Assembly (NCBI GenBank): GCA_022813625.1 | Contig: JAKLMB010000008.1 | Location: forward strand, 868,001-932,000 | Source of the DNA: Aaosphaeria pasadenensis | Taxonomy: Eukaryota; Ascomycota; Dothideomycetes; Pleosporales | DNA: 64,000 nt | Reading direction: 5' to 3' | Part shown: in pieces, positions 10,885-21,523 of the stretch | Layout of the letters: every line of letters starts with the position of its first letter | Position numbering within the stretch: the stretch's first letter is position 1 | Notes under the pieces: model-generated | What the model was told of the DNA's origin: nothing | Seen by the model: the letters and a program-made list of their open reading frames with translations, nothing else | Databases searched by the model: none | Position numbers and translations under genes: made by a program

Positions 10885-13108
10885 ATGGATCCCCCTTCAC
10901 CATCCAAAAACCCAATGTCGCCTGGCATGCCTGTTTTCCCAGTGTCGCCAGAGCGTCTTGCGGGCACAAAACCGCTATATGGCGCGCCTTCATCGCCACA
11001 ATCCCCAGCGCTATCAAGTCCTTTACGCATGTCGCCACTGAGATCTTCTCACCGCCGTAATGATTCTGACGTATCCGTTCACGGCCTCGCTGCGCGCTTC
11101 GAAACTCTTGATGTTAAGGACCACAAGGAAGCTCAGCAACGATTCGCGCAGGCAATCGACAAGATCAAGGTCAAGCATCTGAGTGAAATGCGCGCACTCG
11201 AGAAGCAATACCAAGACAGGCTCTGCCGTCAAGAACAACGGATCGAGCAAATGGTAGAAGCAGAGAAGGCTGCGAAGGAAGCTGTGCAGAACGTTGTTTC
11301 GAAAGACGACTGGGACAGACAAAGGAAAGAGTACCGGGAAGCACAGAAGAAATGGGAAGGAAAGGCGAACGAAGTGAACGATCTGAGAAAGCTTGCAGAG
11401 AGGAAAGCTGTAAGTGTGCCCCGCAAACCTGACGATTGCAAGCCTGACTCTGTTCTAGCACGAAGCCACCCATGAGAATAAGGTTCTTGTGAACAAAGTC
11501 AATCACTACAAGAAGAAATGCGTGGAGCTATCGAAGGAAATGATCCAGGCAACAGGCCAGATTCCCACGCTTCAAGCCGATATGCAGAGCCTGAAGAAGG
11601 AGCGCCGCAGGCTCGAGTCTGACTTGAAGTTCCATAGCGCCGAAGCGGAGAAATACAAAAACCAGGTCTACGGTCTCCAAGTCGATCTCGAGGGCGTGGA
11701 AGCACGACTGAACGAAGAGATCCAAATCGTGAAAGCTACGTTGGCACTGGTTGAGGCAGAGCGTGATGCACTGAAGACAAGCCTGAAAGAAGAGGAAGTC
11801 CTGCGTATAGCCGCAGAAGGACAGATCCCTCTCCCCGCCGCGACCACAGATGAACATGACGAATTTGGGTCACCAGTCCGTTCTCCCCGAAAACCGCGTG
11901 CCTTCGACCGCGATGAAGAGGACAAGGAGAACGTCGCCCCCAAGAAGAATGCCGTTGAGCTCAAGTTCCTTCGACAGGAACTCGCCGCGGAGAAGCGTCT
12001 TCGCATGCGGGCAGAAGATCAAGTCGACTTCATGAAGATGGAATGTCAGTTCCAATGCTGTTCTTGCAGGATTGCAGACCTCAAGGGATCGAAATACGTC
12101 CACGACAATGCCCTCACTGCTGACATGGAACTCATCAAGGCTTCTTTACCTGCGATGACTCCACCTGCTAGCGATCACGGAGACGAACAGATGGAGGACG
12201 CAGGTCCTGAAGAGGAACTGGTGGAGATTGCCCGAGCAAGTACGCCCCCGACGGAAGGCGAGGACGTACAGGTTGACAAGGCCGAGGAGTCCGCAATCTC
12301 AAGTGTCGCAGCAACTGAGCTGCCCTCGGACGGCACTGAGCGAACATTTGATGCCATTGCTTACCCCGTGCCTCCTGTGAGCGATGCTGCAGAACCTGAG
12401 ACGGCCTACTCTCCTACCACAGGTACTTTCCATGTGCTGGCTCCACAGACTCAAATGCCCGCATCCATGCACATCGCTACACCAGCCAAACCGTCCCGTC
12501 TGGGACAGGCACCTCTCATTGAAGATGCACCAGCATCGTCTCCGTTCGCCCCAGACGCAAGCGGTACTATGATCCACCATGAGGACATTTCCTCAATGCA
12601 GCTGAAGCCCGAGCAAATGAATGAATTTGAAAATGAGGTCGACCTACAACCAGAGCAACGAGCTTCTCTCCAGAAGAACCAAGAGATTCAGATTCATGAA
12701 GACGCCATTGATGATAGCGATGAGGAGGAGGATGACGAACCACAAACCCCACTACACGGCCCCTCTGCTCCAGCAACGCCTGCACAGTACTTGACTCGTA
12801 CAATCACTACCACCACAACGATCCCCATACACTTCTCGCCCATGACGCCAGCTGTTCAGGCACCTGACAAGATGATGACGCCTGTCACAGTAGCCCATGC
12901 TCCAACGGCCGCCCAAGCGCAAGTGCTCGGTGAGATAACTTTGAATAAGCTCCCGTTTGATCGGGAGGCAGCACTCGAGGCTATTCGGCAGAGGCGCGGT
13001 CGCGCTCGTAGTATGGCTGCAGGTCAGGGCACCCCTATGAAGAAGATGCTGGAAGGAGTGAAAGAACGTAGAGATATCAGTGCGCCTGTTTCCAAGATAC
13101 GACGATGA
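10885..13108 (+). CDS. Large coiled-coil protein, unknown function
   Basis: Two exons (10885-11409 and 11459-13108; 49-nt intron GTAAGT...TAG) give 724 aa. The first in-frame ATG, followed by a Pro/Ser-rich PSPSKNP stretch, was taken as the start. Residues ~75-350 are almost entirely charged heptad-like helix (KDHKEAQQRFAQAIDKIKV and similar), interrupted by a DKENV motif resembling a KEN-type degron. A short cysteine cluster (CQFQCCSCR) ends the helical part. The C-terminal ~330 residues are acidic and Pro/Thr-rich with scattered TP sites. The layout suits a cytoskeletal, spindle-pole or septation scaffold regulated by proline-directed kinases, but that is inference. No catalytic domain. Confidence 0.8.
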
Positions 13109-13754
13109 GGATGACAATGCGCACGGACGATTAAAGCCCGAGATCCAGCCTGAAAGCGTAACGGTACGAAATCTTTACTATGAAAGCTGATTATCAGTCT
13201 CATCGAGGAGTTGAGCGGCATTGCTCGGAGTTGGGGTTGGTCTTTCAGTTCTGTGGAAATATTGCCATTCTTTGGGGGTTTATCTCTTCGGTCGGTCACT
13301 TTGGATATGCGGCTTAATGATACCAGGCGTTAAAGGTTGTATAGTAGCACATGTCCGAGTTAATTTGACCAGTAAAACTTATATTCTGTGCGACCGTTTG
13401 GCTTGAGAAACATCCTTTCGTACCATTGTACGAGTGCCTAGGACGAGTACCCAGGAACGAGGCGGTTTCATTACATACAAAGATAATCTGGATATTGAGC
13501 GGCCAATGTACAATGATTCTCAGACAAAGCGTCTCAAATAATTATTTCAGGAGGCAGATGTGATGTTGAGGTGTGAAATGTTCCCGACAGACGGTAATGC
13601 GACCCGGCACGTGACTTGCCCACAGACGTGGGTTTTTTTCGCTTACCTAACTATTTTCGCTTATGGGATCCCTAATTCGCACCCGCACAAATCCACTCAA
13701 CTCTACCAGCGACCCACGACCATATCGACGCGACCCTCCTCAATACTTCCCGAA

Positions 13755-13871
13755 GTAAGTTGAGCATCCCTCGAATACACAGCGGCAGCACTCAATTCCC
13801 GTCGAAAATTCACCTCCGCGCTGGTCATACCCGAACTTCTCGAGCAAACGAGACTAATTGAAAGTTTATAG
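13755..13871 (+). promoter_or_regulatory. Probable 5'-UTR intron of the uS7 (RPS5) gene
   Basis: GTAAGT at 13755, GACTAATT branch-like sequence about 20 nt before TAG at 13871, and the ribosomal-protein ATG 21 nt downstream. Leader introns are common in ribosomal protein genes and can raise expression. The stretch 13109-13754 shows no gene and should hold the core promoter, including pyrimidine-rich tracts near 13640-13740. Confidence 0.6.
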
Positions 13872-13891
13872 ACAGTCGCATAACCGCCAAC

Positions 13892-14886
13892 ATGTCTGAC
13901 GACGGTGCTTCTGAGGTCCAGGTTGAGTCTGGCTCGTTCAACGTGCTTCCCAAGGATGTCGAGGCTGAGCTTGGTAAGTCTCTGGACAGTGGAATCTGGA
14001 TGAGAAGAGGATAGCCAAGAGTATCATGAATCGGCAATGTTCGCTGGAGGTTGCTCCTTCATGAAATTTTTGAGCGTCCGCGTCTCATGCAGTGACCACT
14101 ACTCATCTCTTGCGCCGAATGTGTCTAACAATTTTTCAGGCTCCGTCAAGCTTTTCAACAAGTGTTCGTACCCCCGCAATATCAACCCACGATGGAAATT
14201 TGGAAGACGCTGTGCTCTTGGGACGATTCATACTACAACTTGCGAGGACTCTAAGGATTCGTCTGTTTTGTGTGAATGATTTTGAGCATGCACGGCGTTG
14301 ACGTTGAACCATTGGCATAACATGGAGACTGACAATTTTTAAAGGGAGCTACGAGGATGTTGAGATCCGTGACATCTCCTTGACCGACTACATCCAGATC
14401 AGGTCACCAGTCTACATCTCTCACTCCGCTGGTCGCTATGCCGTCAAGCGTTTCCGCAAGGCTGCTTGCCCCATCATCGAGCGTCTCACCAACTCGCTCA
14501 TGATGAACGGCCGCAACAACGGAAAGAAGCTCATGGCCGTCCGAATCGTCGCCCACGCTTTCGAGATCATCCACATCATGACCGACCAGAACCCCATCCA
14601 GGTCGCAGTCGATGCCATTGTCAACTGCGGTCCCCGCGAAGACAGCACCCGTATCGGATCCGCCGGTACCGTCCGACGTCAAGCCGTCGATGTCTCTCCC
14701 CTCCGCCGTGTCAACCAAGCCATTGCCCTCCTCACCGTCGGTGCCCGTGAGGCCTCCTTCCGTAACGTCAAGAGCATCGCCGAGTGCCTTGCCGAAGAGC
14801 TCATCAACGCCGCCAAGGGCTCCAGCAACTCGTACGCCATCAAGAAGAAGGACGAGTTGGAGCGTGTGGCCAAGTCCAACCGATAA
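13892..14886 (+). CDS. RPS5: 40S ribosomal protein uS7 (Rps5)
   Basis: Three exons: 13892-13973, 14140-14163 (24 nt) and 14345-14886, giving 215 aa, the usual length for fungal uS7. The sequence is diagnostic: SVKLFNKWSYEDVEI, ISHSAGRYAVKRFRKAACPI, SLMMNGRNNGKKL, VNCGPREDSTRIG and the C-terminal AIKKKDELERVAKSNR. It binds the head of the small subunit next to the E site and mRNA exit. The second donor is unusual (GTTCGT) but the frame demands it, placing the Trp codon across introns 2 and 3. Codon use is biased to C-ending codons, as expected for high expression. Confidence 0.97.
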
Positions 14887-15266
14887 AGGCTTTCGGGTTA
14901 TGGGTTGTGTATGGGGATGGACAACTGTGCATGGAGTTTTCTACGTGGCTGGCTGGCTTGTTTAAAAGGCCGGACGGGTTTACATGCATTGGGTCTCTCT
15001 TAGGCGAATGAATCACTCTATAGTGGGTGCATGATCAGCAAAATGGAAAACGTTCGATTCATGTTCAAATGGCTTCTCCGGCGCGGGGTAATTGCTCAAA
15101 CAAAAGTGTTGCATTATGAAGAACAACAAATATTATGTGATCATAAAGCTGATGCCCGTTTATGATATTCTATTACCATCCCTGCAACGATCGCACTGAC
15201 GCGATGCAGCGTAGCCTACAGTGATACGAAATCTATCCATGTCTCATGTCATCATCGTAGGTCGTC
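14887..15266. other. Tail-to-tail intergenic spacer
   Basis: Between the 3' ends of uS7 (plus) and the next minus-strand gene; only 3'-UTR-like AT-rich sequence is visible. Confidence 0.6.
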
Positions 15267-16301
15267 TCATGCTTTGGTCCTCGCCGTTATGATCTTTTCA
15301 AGGATGCCGCCAAAATCTTGAAAACTGATCCGACCATCACTGGTGTCCCCAAACTTCGCCGCGGCAGCATATGCCTCATCCATAAGCTGAGCATCCACCT
15401 TGATGATCCATCCCTCACCAGTGATCATAGTATGGCTTCCATCCTCCCTTTTCGACAACAGACCCGACGCCCTCACCAATCGCTCAATCCACAATTGATC
15501 CTTCCCCTCCCTCCACGCAATATCCACCAAATTAACACTACCCCTCTTCATCAACTTCTCCCGTACCTCATCCACCACTCTCTCCCTCCTCATCCTCTCT
15601 TCCTCGTGCTCCCTCCTCTCCTCTTCCTTCTTCCTCTCCCGCTCCGCCCTCTCCCTCTCCTGAATCTCCCTCTCCACCTCCGCCCGCCGCGCCTTCTCCG
15701 CCGCCAACGCGGCCTCCCTCTCATCGCGCCCCTCGTCCTCCCTCATCCTCCGCAGCTCAGCCTCCTGCCTGAAGAACTCGTGGTAAGCTCTGCGCTCGTC
15801 CCTCCGAGCCAGCGACTTCGCCTTCTTAGCACCAACAATCCTGTTCGCAGCCGTGGGCCGCGGTCGCTCGTTCTGCCCTGCGGCGGGACCAGCATGTGCA
15901 TTGCCCTCCCACACCGGCGCCTGGTCCCCCGGCTCGGGCAGTTGGGCGGGAGCGTCCCAGTCCGCAGGGCCTGGGACGCCAGGCGGCGGCGTCGGCGCTG
16001 GGGGTAGAGGCTCCGCGACCTCGTCATCGTCTGGCTGGAGGACTAGGTCCCGTTCTAGCGGGAGGTCCTCGTTCGAACCGTCATTTGCGGTGCCGTCGTG
16101 CGTGTTGTCGGCCGCCGGTATTGAGGGGTCCCGGTGGGGTTGTTGCTGTGCGTTGAGGCGCTCCACGAGCTGGGGCGCGTAGTAGAGTGTCGCACAGAGG
16201 ACGGCGGCGTGGATGAGATCTTGGAGGAGAGGGGTGTTGGGATTTGTGAAGGGAAGGAGGGTGTTGAGGAGGCGTTGCGGTATTGATAGGAGAACGCCCA
16301 T
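15267..16301 (-). CDS. Membrane-anchored coiled-coil protein, unknown function
   Basis: Single exon, 344 aa. An upstream in-frame ATG at 16463 exists, but the ATG at 16301 lies in an optimal GCCGCCATGG context and is preferred. Layout: a short N-terminal hydrophobic region (IHAAVLCATLYYAP) that could be a signal anchor; a Pro/Asp-rich linker; a long charged helix of Arg/Glu (~residues 165-250, AEKARRAEVEREIQERERAE); and a compact C-terminal ~80 residues (SVNLVDIAWREGKDQLWIERL) that looks like a small winged-helix or similar fold. No family name recognised. Likely anchored in the ER or mitochondrial outer membrane with the helix in the cytosol. Confidence 0.78.
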   Translation of the reverse strand: MGVLLSIPQRLLNTLLPFTNPNTPLLQDLIHAAVLCATLYYAPQLVERLNAQQQPHRDPSIPAADNTHDGTANDGSNEDLPLERDLVLQPDDDEVAEPLPPAPTPPPGVPGPADWDAPAQLPEPGDQAPVWEGNAHAGPAAGQNERPRPTAANRIVGAKKAKSLARRDERRAYHEFFRQEAELRRMREDEGRDEREAALAAEKARRAEVEREIQERERAERERKKEEERREHEEERMRRERVVDEVREKLMKRGSVNLVDIAWREGKDQLWIERLVRASGLLSKREDGSHTMITGEGWIIKVDAQLMDEAYAAAAKFGDTSDGRISFQDFGGILEKIITARTKA

Positions 16302-17163
16302 GGCGGCGTGGTTTGTCCAGATGGCTGATGGGGAAAAGTGGCAGTTGTGGTGGATTGTGGGGATAGGTGTGGGCTGTAAATAGTGAAGAGATTCTTGAGA
16401 GAGTGTGAATTGGTTTAATGAGTGGCTTGAGTAACTGTGATATAGAGATTGCGACTGTTGCATGGATTTGGGTGCGGATAATATATTTTGGTCGGCCTTT
16501 GAGAACTGTCTTTAGGAAATTCGTCATGTAAGCGGGATCACTCAGGGCTCACCGGTAGGCTAGTCTGTATCTGATCTAGTTCGATTCGGTCATTTCTTTG
16601 AGCAACATTCACACTTCCAAGATTGTTCGAAATATTCTTACCTGCACGATTCTTGTAATATTATTGGAATCAGATAGTCTTCCTTTTTCAAGCTTTATGT
16701 TTCAGTCAATCTTCTTCTAGTCTTCATCATGAACAACTTGGATCGTTCTCTGAGGATGCCATCCTCGCCTCTGCATGCACCAGTATATCTAAACGCTGTG
16801 GCGAAAACAGGTTCCGTAGAGGAAGAGTCAAGAAATTATGAAGGATGGGAGACCAAGTATATGAAGAGAATCATCTGAAAGTAGAAATTAACCGTTTGTT
16901 CCAGGCCCTTGTGACTACTCGTCTCGTAAATGTGAGGCTTACCCCAGGCTCGTAGAGCTGACGTATGAGAAGGCTGAAAGAGCTATCATTTCTCGACTGA
17001 ACTTCGAAAAATCGCCTCCTGGTTCTCATGTTGTGACTTTAACTCTTGTGATGACCGACGACCACAAACCCATGAGTCTTTGATTCAATCGAAATCCAAA
17101 GGGAACATTAAGTCGATCTACAAAACCAGGAACTAAAACAACATCAACAAAAAGCAGCCGAAG
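16302..17163. other. Intergenic stretch
   Basis: No gene seen in about 860 bp. It holds the promoter of the minus-strand coiled-coil gene and sequence upstream of the HET fragment. Confidence 0.5.
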
Positions 17164-17355
17164 ATGCGCTTCCTGAACGCAACAACCCTCTCCTTCGAAG
17201 AGGTTCCAGACTCCGACATCACGCTCCCGCAAAACCGCTACGCCATCCTCTCCCATTGGTGGTTTCCCGACGAGGACGAGGTGACATATGACGACGTGAT
17301 TCTTGCCCGCGACCTTCTCTTTCACGTCCTCCCCTCTCCTCCCAGCTTCGTTTAA
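17164..17355 (+). pseudogene. HET protein, N-terminal fragment
   Basis: The 63-residue frame begins MRFLNATTLSFEEV and continues with YAILSHWW...EDEVTYDDV, the classic start of fungal HET (heterokaryon incompatibility) domains (the family reads RLLNT..L...YAILSHTW...EVTFQD). It then runs into unrelated sequence (LPSPPSF) and stops. The next parts of a HET domain appear on the same strand only from 19528, after the antisense aspartate-semialdehyde dehydrogenase gene. I read this as the 5' piece of a disrupted gene. A giant intron containing a nested gene is formally possible but unlikely. Confidence 0.75.
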
Positions 17356-17984
17356 GGAGAATGATTTCAGGTCCATTTGGCGAATCTTCTGAAGATTTTG
17401 ATCACATGTTGTTCGGGGGAAAAGAGGCCTATTTCAGCGCCCACTCCCCAGATAGAGCCTGATTTTGGGTCTCTCCTCAGATCATACTAATTTGCAACTC
17501 TCACTGTAACACTTGTTTCATAGGATGTCGATAAAGAACATGGATAGGTAAACTTTAGGCGGATGTTAGGCTTCAACCCTTCAGAAAGCTCCCGGGAGAG
17601 GAAAGCTCTGGGGAAAAAGCTCCTAGGAGAGGGGGAAAAGAGAACCCCAGGTCTCCAAGCCAGGTTGATTGGAGGCTCTGTTGGACCTTTACCGCACCCT
17701 CGGTCTATCCGCAGCGCTTGCTCGCTTGGATCGTAGCAACACCACACGCTTGTGCAAAACAACATGCATTTGCAGCCCTGTCACCTTGAAGATTTTGAAG
17801 CTGGTCAGGGTACCACCTCGGAGAATACCTTTGTATGGCTGAGGGACGAACAGTAAGACTTTCATTTAATTTTACTCATCTACTCATCCTGACGGAGATT
17901 TGACCGTTAAGTTTTGTGTCAAAACTCGTGATTGATAGACAATATCAACCTATTAACGTTGTGCAGGGTTCGGGGCATTGAACC
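17356..17984. other. Spacer between HET fragment and dehydrogenase 3' end
   Basis: About 630 bp with no frame resembling HET or another gene. If the dehydrogenase was inserted, a junction should lie here. Confidence 0.45.
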
Positions 17985-19253
17985 CTAGACATACCCTTGA
18001 GCTATCGCCGCTTCTGCGTTCATGATAGATGCACCCGCGGCCCCAATGATAGTATTATGACTTAATACAACGAACATGTAATCAAAAACCCCGCTTGGAT
18101 CACATCTAACTCTGCCAACATTAACTGTAAATCCTGCTTCAGTGTTTCGATCCAAGCGTGGTTGTGGGCGATTAGGCTCGTCATAGACAACAATACTTCG
18201 CTTGGGAGCAGAAGAACAACCAAGACCTTGAACATCAGATACGTATCCTTTCAAAGCCGCTTGAACCTGATCTAAACTTGGTGGAGGTCGATTCGTATAA
18301 CGTAGGGAAACGCATAAAAGATGACCATCAAGTACAGGCACACGATTGCATGCGACGGAAATTGGAACAGCCTGATCGACAATGCTGGCTTCTGGATCCT
18401 TTTGGAAATTTCCAAGAATTTTGTTGGCTTCAGCCTGGATCTTATCCTCCTCTCCTGGGATGTAAGGAATGACATTGTCAAGGATATCGAGGCCTAGACG
18501 CTATTAGTACTCTTCTTTCTTCTTGCTAAGAAGCAGCTGCGATGCACAAAAACTTACTCGGAACGCCTGGGTACCCGCTTCCTGATATAGCTTGCATCGA
18601 AACAGCGCTGGCTTGATCAATAGAACCCAACTTTTGGAGGGCAGCAAATGCTACCACAATGCCAACAACTAAGGCAATTAGAGTAACCCCCGATATATGT
18701 CAAGGAATACGCACCGGCACAATTGCTGTTGCACACCAGAAAGCCTTTCTGTAGTTTGTAATGCTGACGCTGGGCGGGAATCATTTGAAGGTGTGATATG
18801 TTGACAGTGGGAACTACCAATGGTACTAGTGGATCCATTCGATGATTTCCAGCATTTGAGAAAACAGCAAACTCGGCTTGAAGAAATGCCATTTCAATTT
18901 CACCGGCCACGGATGAATCTAGGCCAGAAAAAATGACTTCGCAGTCTGAATAGTGTGATGGCGTGCATGGCCGTACTATCATATCTGCGATCTTGGGAGG
19001 GATTGGCGTCGCATGCAGCCAATGAACGACACTGGCATATTGCTTTCCTTCTGACTTTGCAGATGCTCCAACGGCTACCAGTTCAAGGGAAGGGTGGTTT
19101 TCCAACAACTGCACAAACCGGGTCCCGACTGCACCGGTCGCACCTAGAATTGCTAATCTGTGTCAATAGGTGTGATTGTTGCAGATGAGAAACACACAGG
19201 GGTTTAGGGAGCGGCTTCATACCACACTTCTTCTTTGCGGGTTTTGCATCCAT
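17985..19253 (-). CDS. HOM2: Aspartate-beta-semialdehyde dehydrogenase
   Basis: Four exons: 19253-19223, 19152-18715, 18668-18558 and 18493-17985, giving 362 aa, the normal length. It converts beta-aspartyl phosphate to aspartate semialdehyde with NADPH in threonine/methionine/isoleucine synthesis. Visible motifs: nucleotide-binding ILGATGAVG after the first intron; VFSGLD; FSNAGNHRMDPLVPLVVPTV; the active-site cysteine in CNSNCA; AISGSGYPGVPSLDI; DEPNRPQPRLDR; and ALSHNT-like IGAAG. All catalytic regions look intact. It lies antisense between two HET gene pieces. Several normally conserved positions differ (for example SAKSEGKQYASVVHW), so it may be a divergent second copy rather than the housekeeping enzyme. 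Confidence 0.93.
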
Positions 19254-19527
19254 GGTAACACTAATGTAGATATGGATGACTCCGTGTTGGATGTATGATC
19301 GAAGAGCATGGACCAGCAGCAGGTGGTTGTGCGATTTTCGCAACCGTGCGCCAAAAAATTTCCGGCTTAGTTATCAACCAAAGAGTCACGTGGACCTCAA
19401 ACCTCGTGACAGATTAGTTAATCTAGTTACCACTTTGGAACTAGTTAATTACCTAACTAGGTCCATGTGCTGACAGTGTCAGTCGCCCACTGTATTTCCA
19501 GCAAGTCATCAACTTATCGTTCATCCA

Positions 19528-20914
19528 TTGAAGCCCACATCAAAAAGTCTGGCCTCGCTCGTTCTCTCTGCCATAATTGCGCATGAACTAGGCAGAGATT
19601 TCGAAAATGATTGGGATTACGACGACGGTGACGGGTGGGAAAGCGACCAGGATGACTGGGATAGCGAGAGCAATAACGAAGATTATGAAACTCAAAGTGA
19701 TGGTGATAGAGATAGTGACACAACACAGGAGTGGTAATAAGAGATGAAGAGGAAATCCAAAAAATAAGCTAAGCAGTAAAAATTACAGATCGCGTAAGCG
19801 GTGGACTAAAGTCTATGTTGTCGCAAGTGTATGTAGAGTTTGTATCAACAAGGCGAATTCGAGCGAGTTGGCCGAGTCGATTAATAGTATGTATTTGTGG
19901 TATCGGATGAGTGCGATTTGTGTTGCTTATCTGGAAGACGTTGTGCACTATCATGGTAATAGTATTGCAGAAGATGAAGACGGTGGGGATGGTGCTGGGG
20001 GAAGGAGAGGAAAGGTGTTCGAGGAAAGTGAATGGTTCAATAGGGGATGGACACTTCAGGAGCTTATCGCGCCGCGAGATGTAGCGTTCTTCGACGGAGA
20101 CTGGAAGTTCCTGGGCACGAAAATGGATCTACTGGAGATCATTGAGGAGAAGACGAATGTCCCACGGGAAGTTTTGAGTAACGAGATCGGACCAGATCAG
20201 TGTTCTGTGGCCCAGAGAATGTCGTGGGCAGCCAACCGGATTACGAAGAGGGTGGAAGATCGAGGGTATAGTTTGCTCGGTCTTTTCGACGTCAACATGG
20301 CAATGATATACGGCGAGCGCGAGAAGGCCTTTTTGAGACTCCAACAACATATCATTCAGAAGTGTCGTGACGAATCGATATTCGCATGGGCCATGGATGA
20401 CTCGATGGGAGAGTACTGGAGCATCTATGCACCATCGCCTTCGTTCTTCGGCCGCTCTAGCGACATAGTCCCCATACCTGGCTCAGACGGGTTCTCTGAA
20501 CGGAACGGAGAACTCTCCATCAACTTGCCCGTCCGTAGTTGCAGCCCGTCAGAGTGCAAAGCTCTCCTTAATTGTACAAGCGAATTTCATCCAGACAGCA
20601 GATTCTACATCATAACCACGATAACGCAAGACTCGAACGGCTACGTGCGTGTACGGGACTCCGAAGGCAAGAGCGAAGGCCTCATCAGCGCACACTCAAT
20701 AAGAGACTACCACCCAACCCTTCTTGGCTTCCCAATTGACCCTCGAAGACCTCCCGACCCCATATTTTATGGCTTCTGGCTCCGCACTCTGCAACCACCA
20801 GGTCATGACGAAACGACACCCATGATTCTATCATCTGCCGAACCCCCCGAACCGGATCACGTCCGCCAAACGAATAGGAGAGCCATCACTGGCATCGTGC
20901 ACTTCAAGGCATAG
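19528..20914 (+). pseudogene. HET protein, central and C-terminal part, decayed
   Basis: From about 19833 the frame reads VCINKANSSELAESINSMYLWYR...AYLEDV, then WFNRGWTLQELIAPRDVAFFDGDW, SVAQRMSWAANR, TKRVEDRGYSLLGLFDVNMAMIYGE and EKAFLRLQ, all hallmark HET-domain blocks in order. A ~150-aa C-terminal region follows to the stop at 20914. Upstream, 19528-19737 encodes AHELGRDFE followed by a very acidic Asp/Ser run, then stops and frame changes before the VCINK block. Beyond the terminal TAG the same frame continues with several stops into VGFDADYNP, which resembles a lost C-terminus. The N-terminal YAILSH block is missing here and is found at 17164. HET domains trigger cell death on non-self fusion. 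Confidence 0.78.
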
Positions 20915-21523
20915 GAATAGGCCTCAACACGTCCGCCGTGGACCTAGATCCACTGAATGAAGGTCGGCTTCGACGCGGACTACAATCCCGTAACGACTTC
21001 TTATCGAGTGATTGGACAGATACAATGATTATGTCAAGCTTAATCCTATCACCAATGATGTCTCTCAAGGAATGGGTAAAAGATCAAATGAGAGCTCTGA
21101 TATTTGTAATACTGAGAATGGAAAATAAAAAAACAAAACATAGCAGGATTACTTTAGCTTTTGGTGGCTGAACTTTCTATAGTATGTTTAACTGCGCTCG
21201 GGACGTGTGGGGTTTGGGGTACGCGGGTCGGATGCTGAGGGGGACACCCAACGTAATTTTCCAGTCGGCAGCAACACGCGATGAAATTGAGATTCGATTT
21301 CATCATAGAGACACTAATCGCATATTATTGTACCCCAACTTCTGCGCCCGCAATCCTGCTGTCTAACTCGTAGTTACCCCGGACTCCACACTCTCGGCAT
21401 GCGATGACGGAGGAGGTGGAGGAGGGGGCCGCAGCTAGCTAATCTTTATAAGTATTTGGACATCTGCACAAGGAGAAGAGAATCACACACAAAGTCAATC
21501 TTTGGGGTCCCTAGAGTGCAAAT
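20915..21523. other. HET C-terminal remnants and GH43 promoter
   Basis: The first ~100 bp still resemble HET coding sequence with stops (VGFDADYNP). The rest, including a purine-rich GGAGGAGGTGG tract near 21410, precedes the glycosidase start. Confidence 0.5.

Noticed and set aside
14404..14718. Antisense 104-codon acidic frame over uS7
   Set aside because: Shadow of strongly codon-biased ribosomal protein sequence.
15318..16007. 229-codon plus frame rich in Pro/Leu/Arg
   Set aside because: Antisense shadow of the Glu/Arg coiled-coil gene; no independent features.
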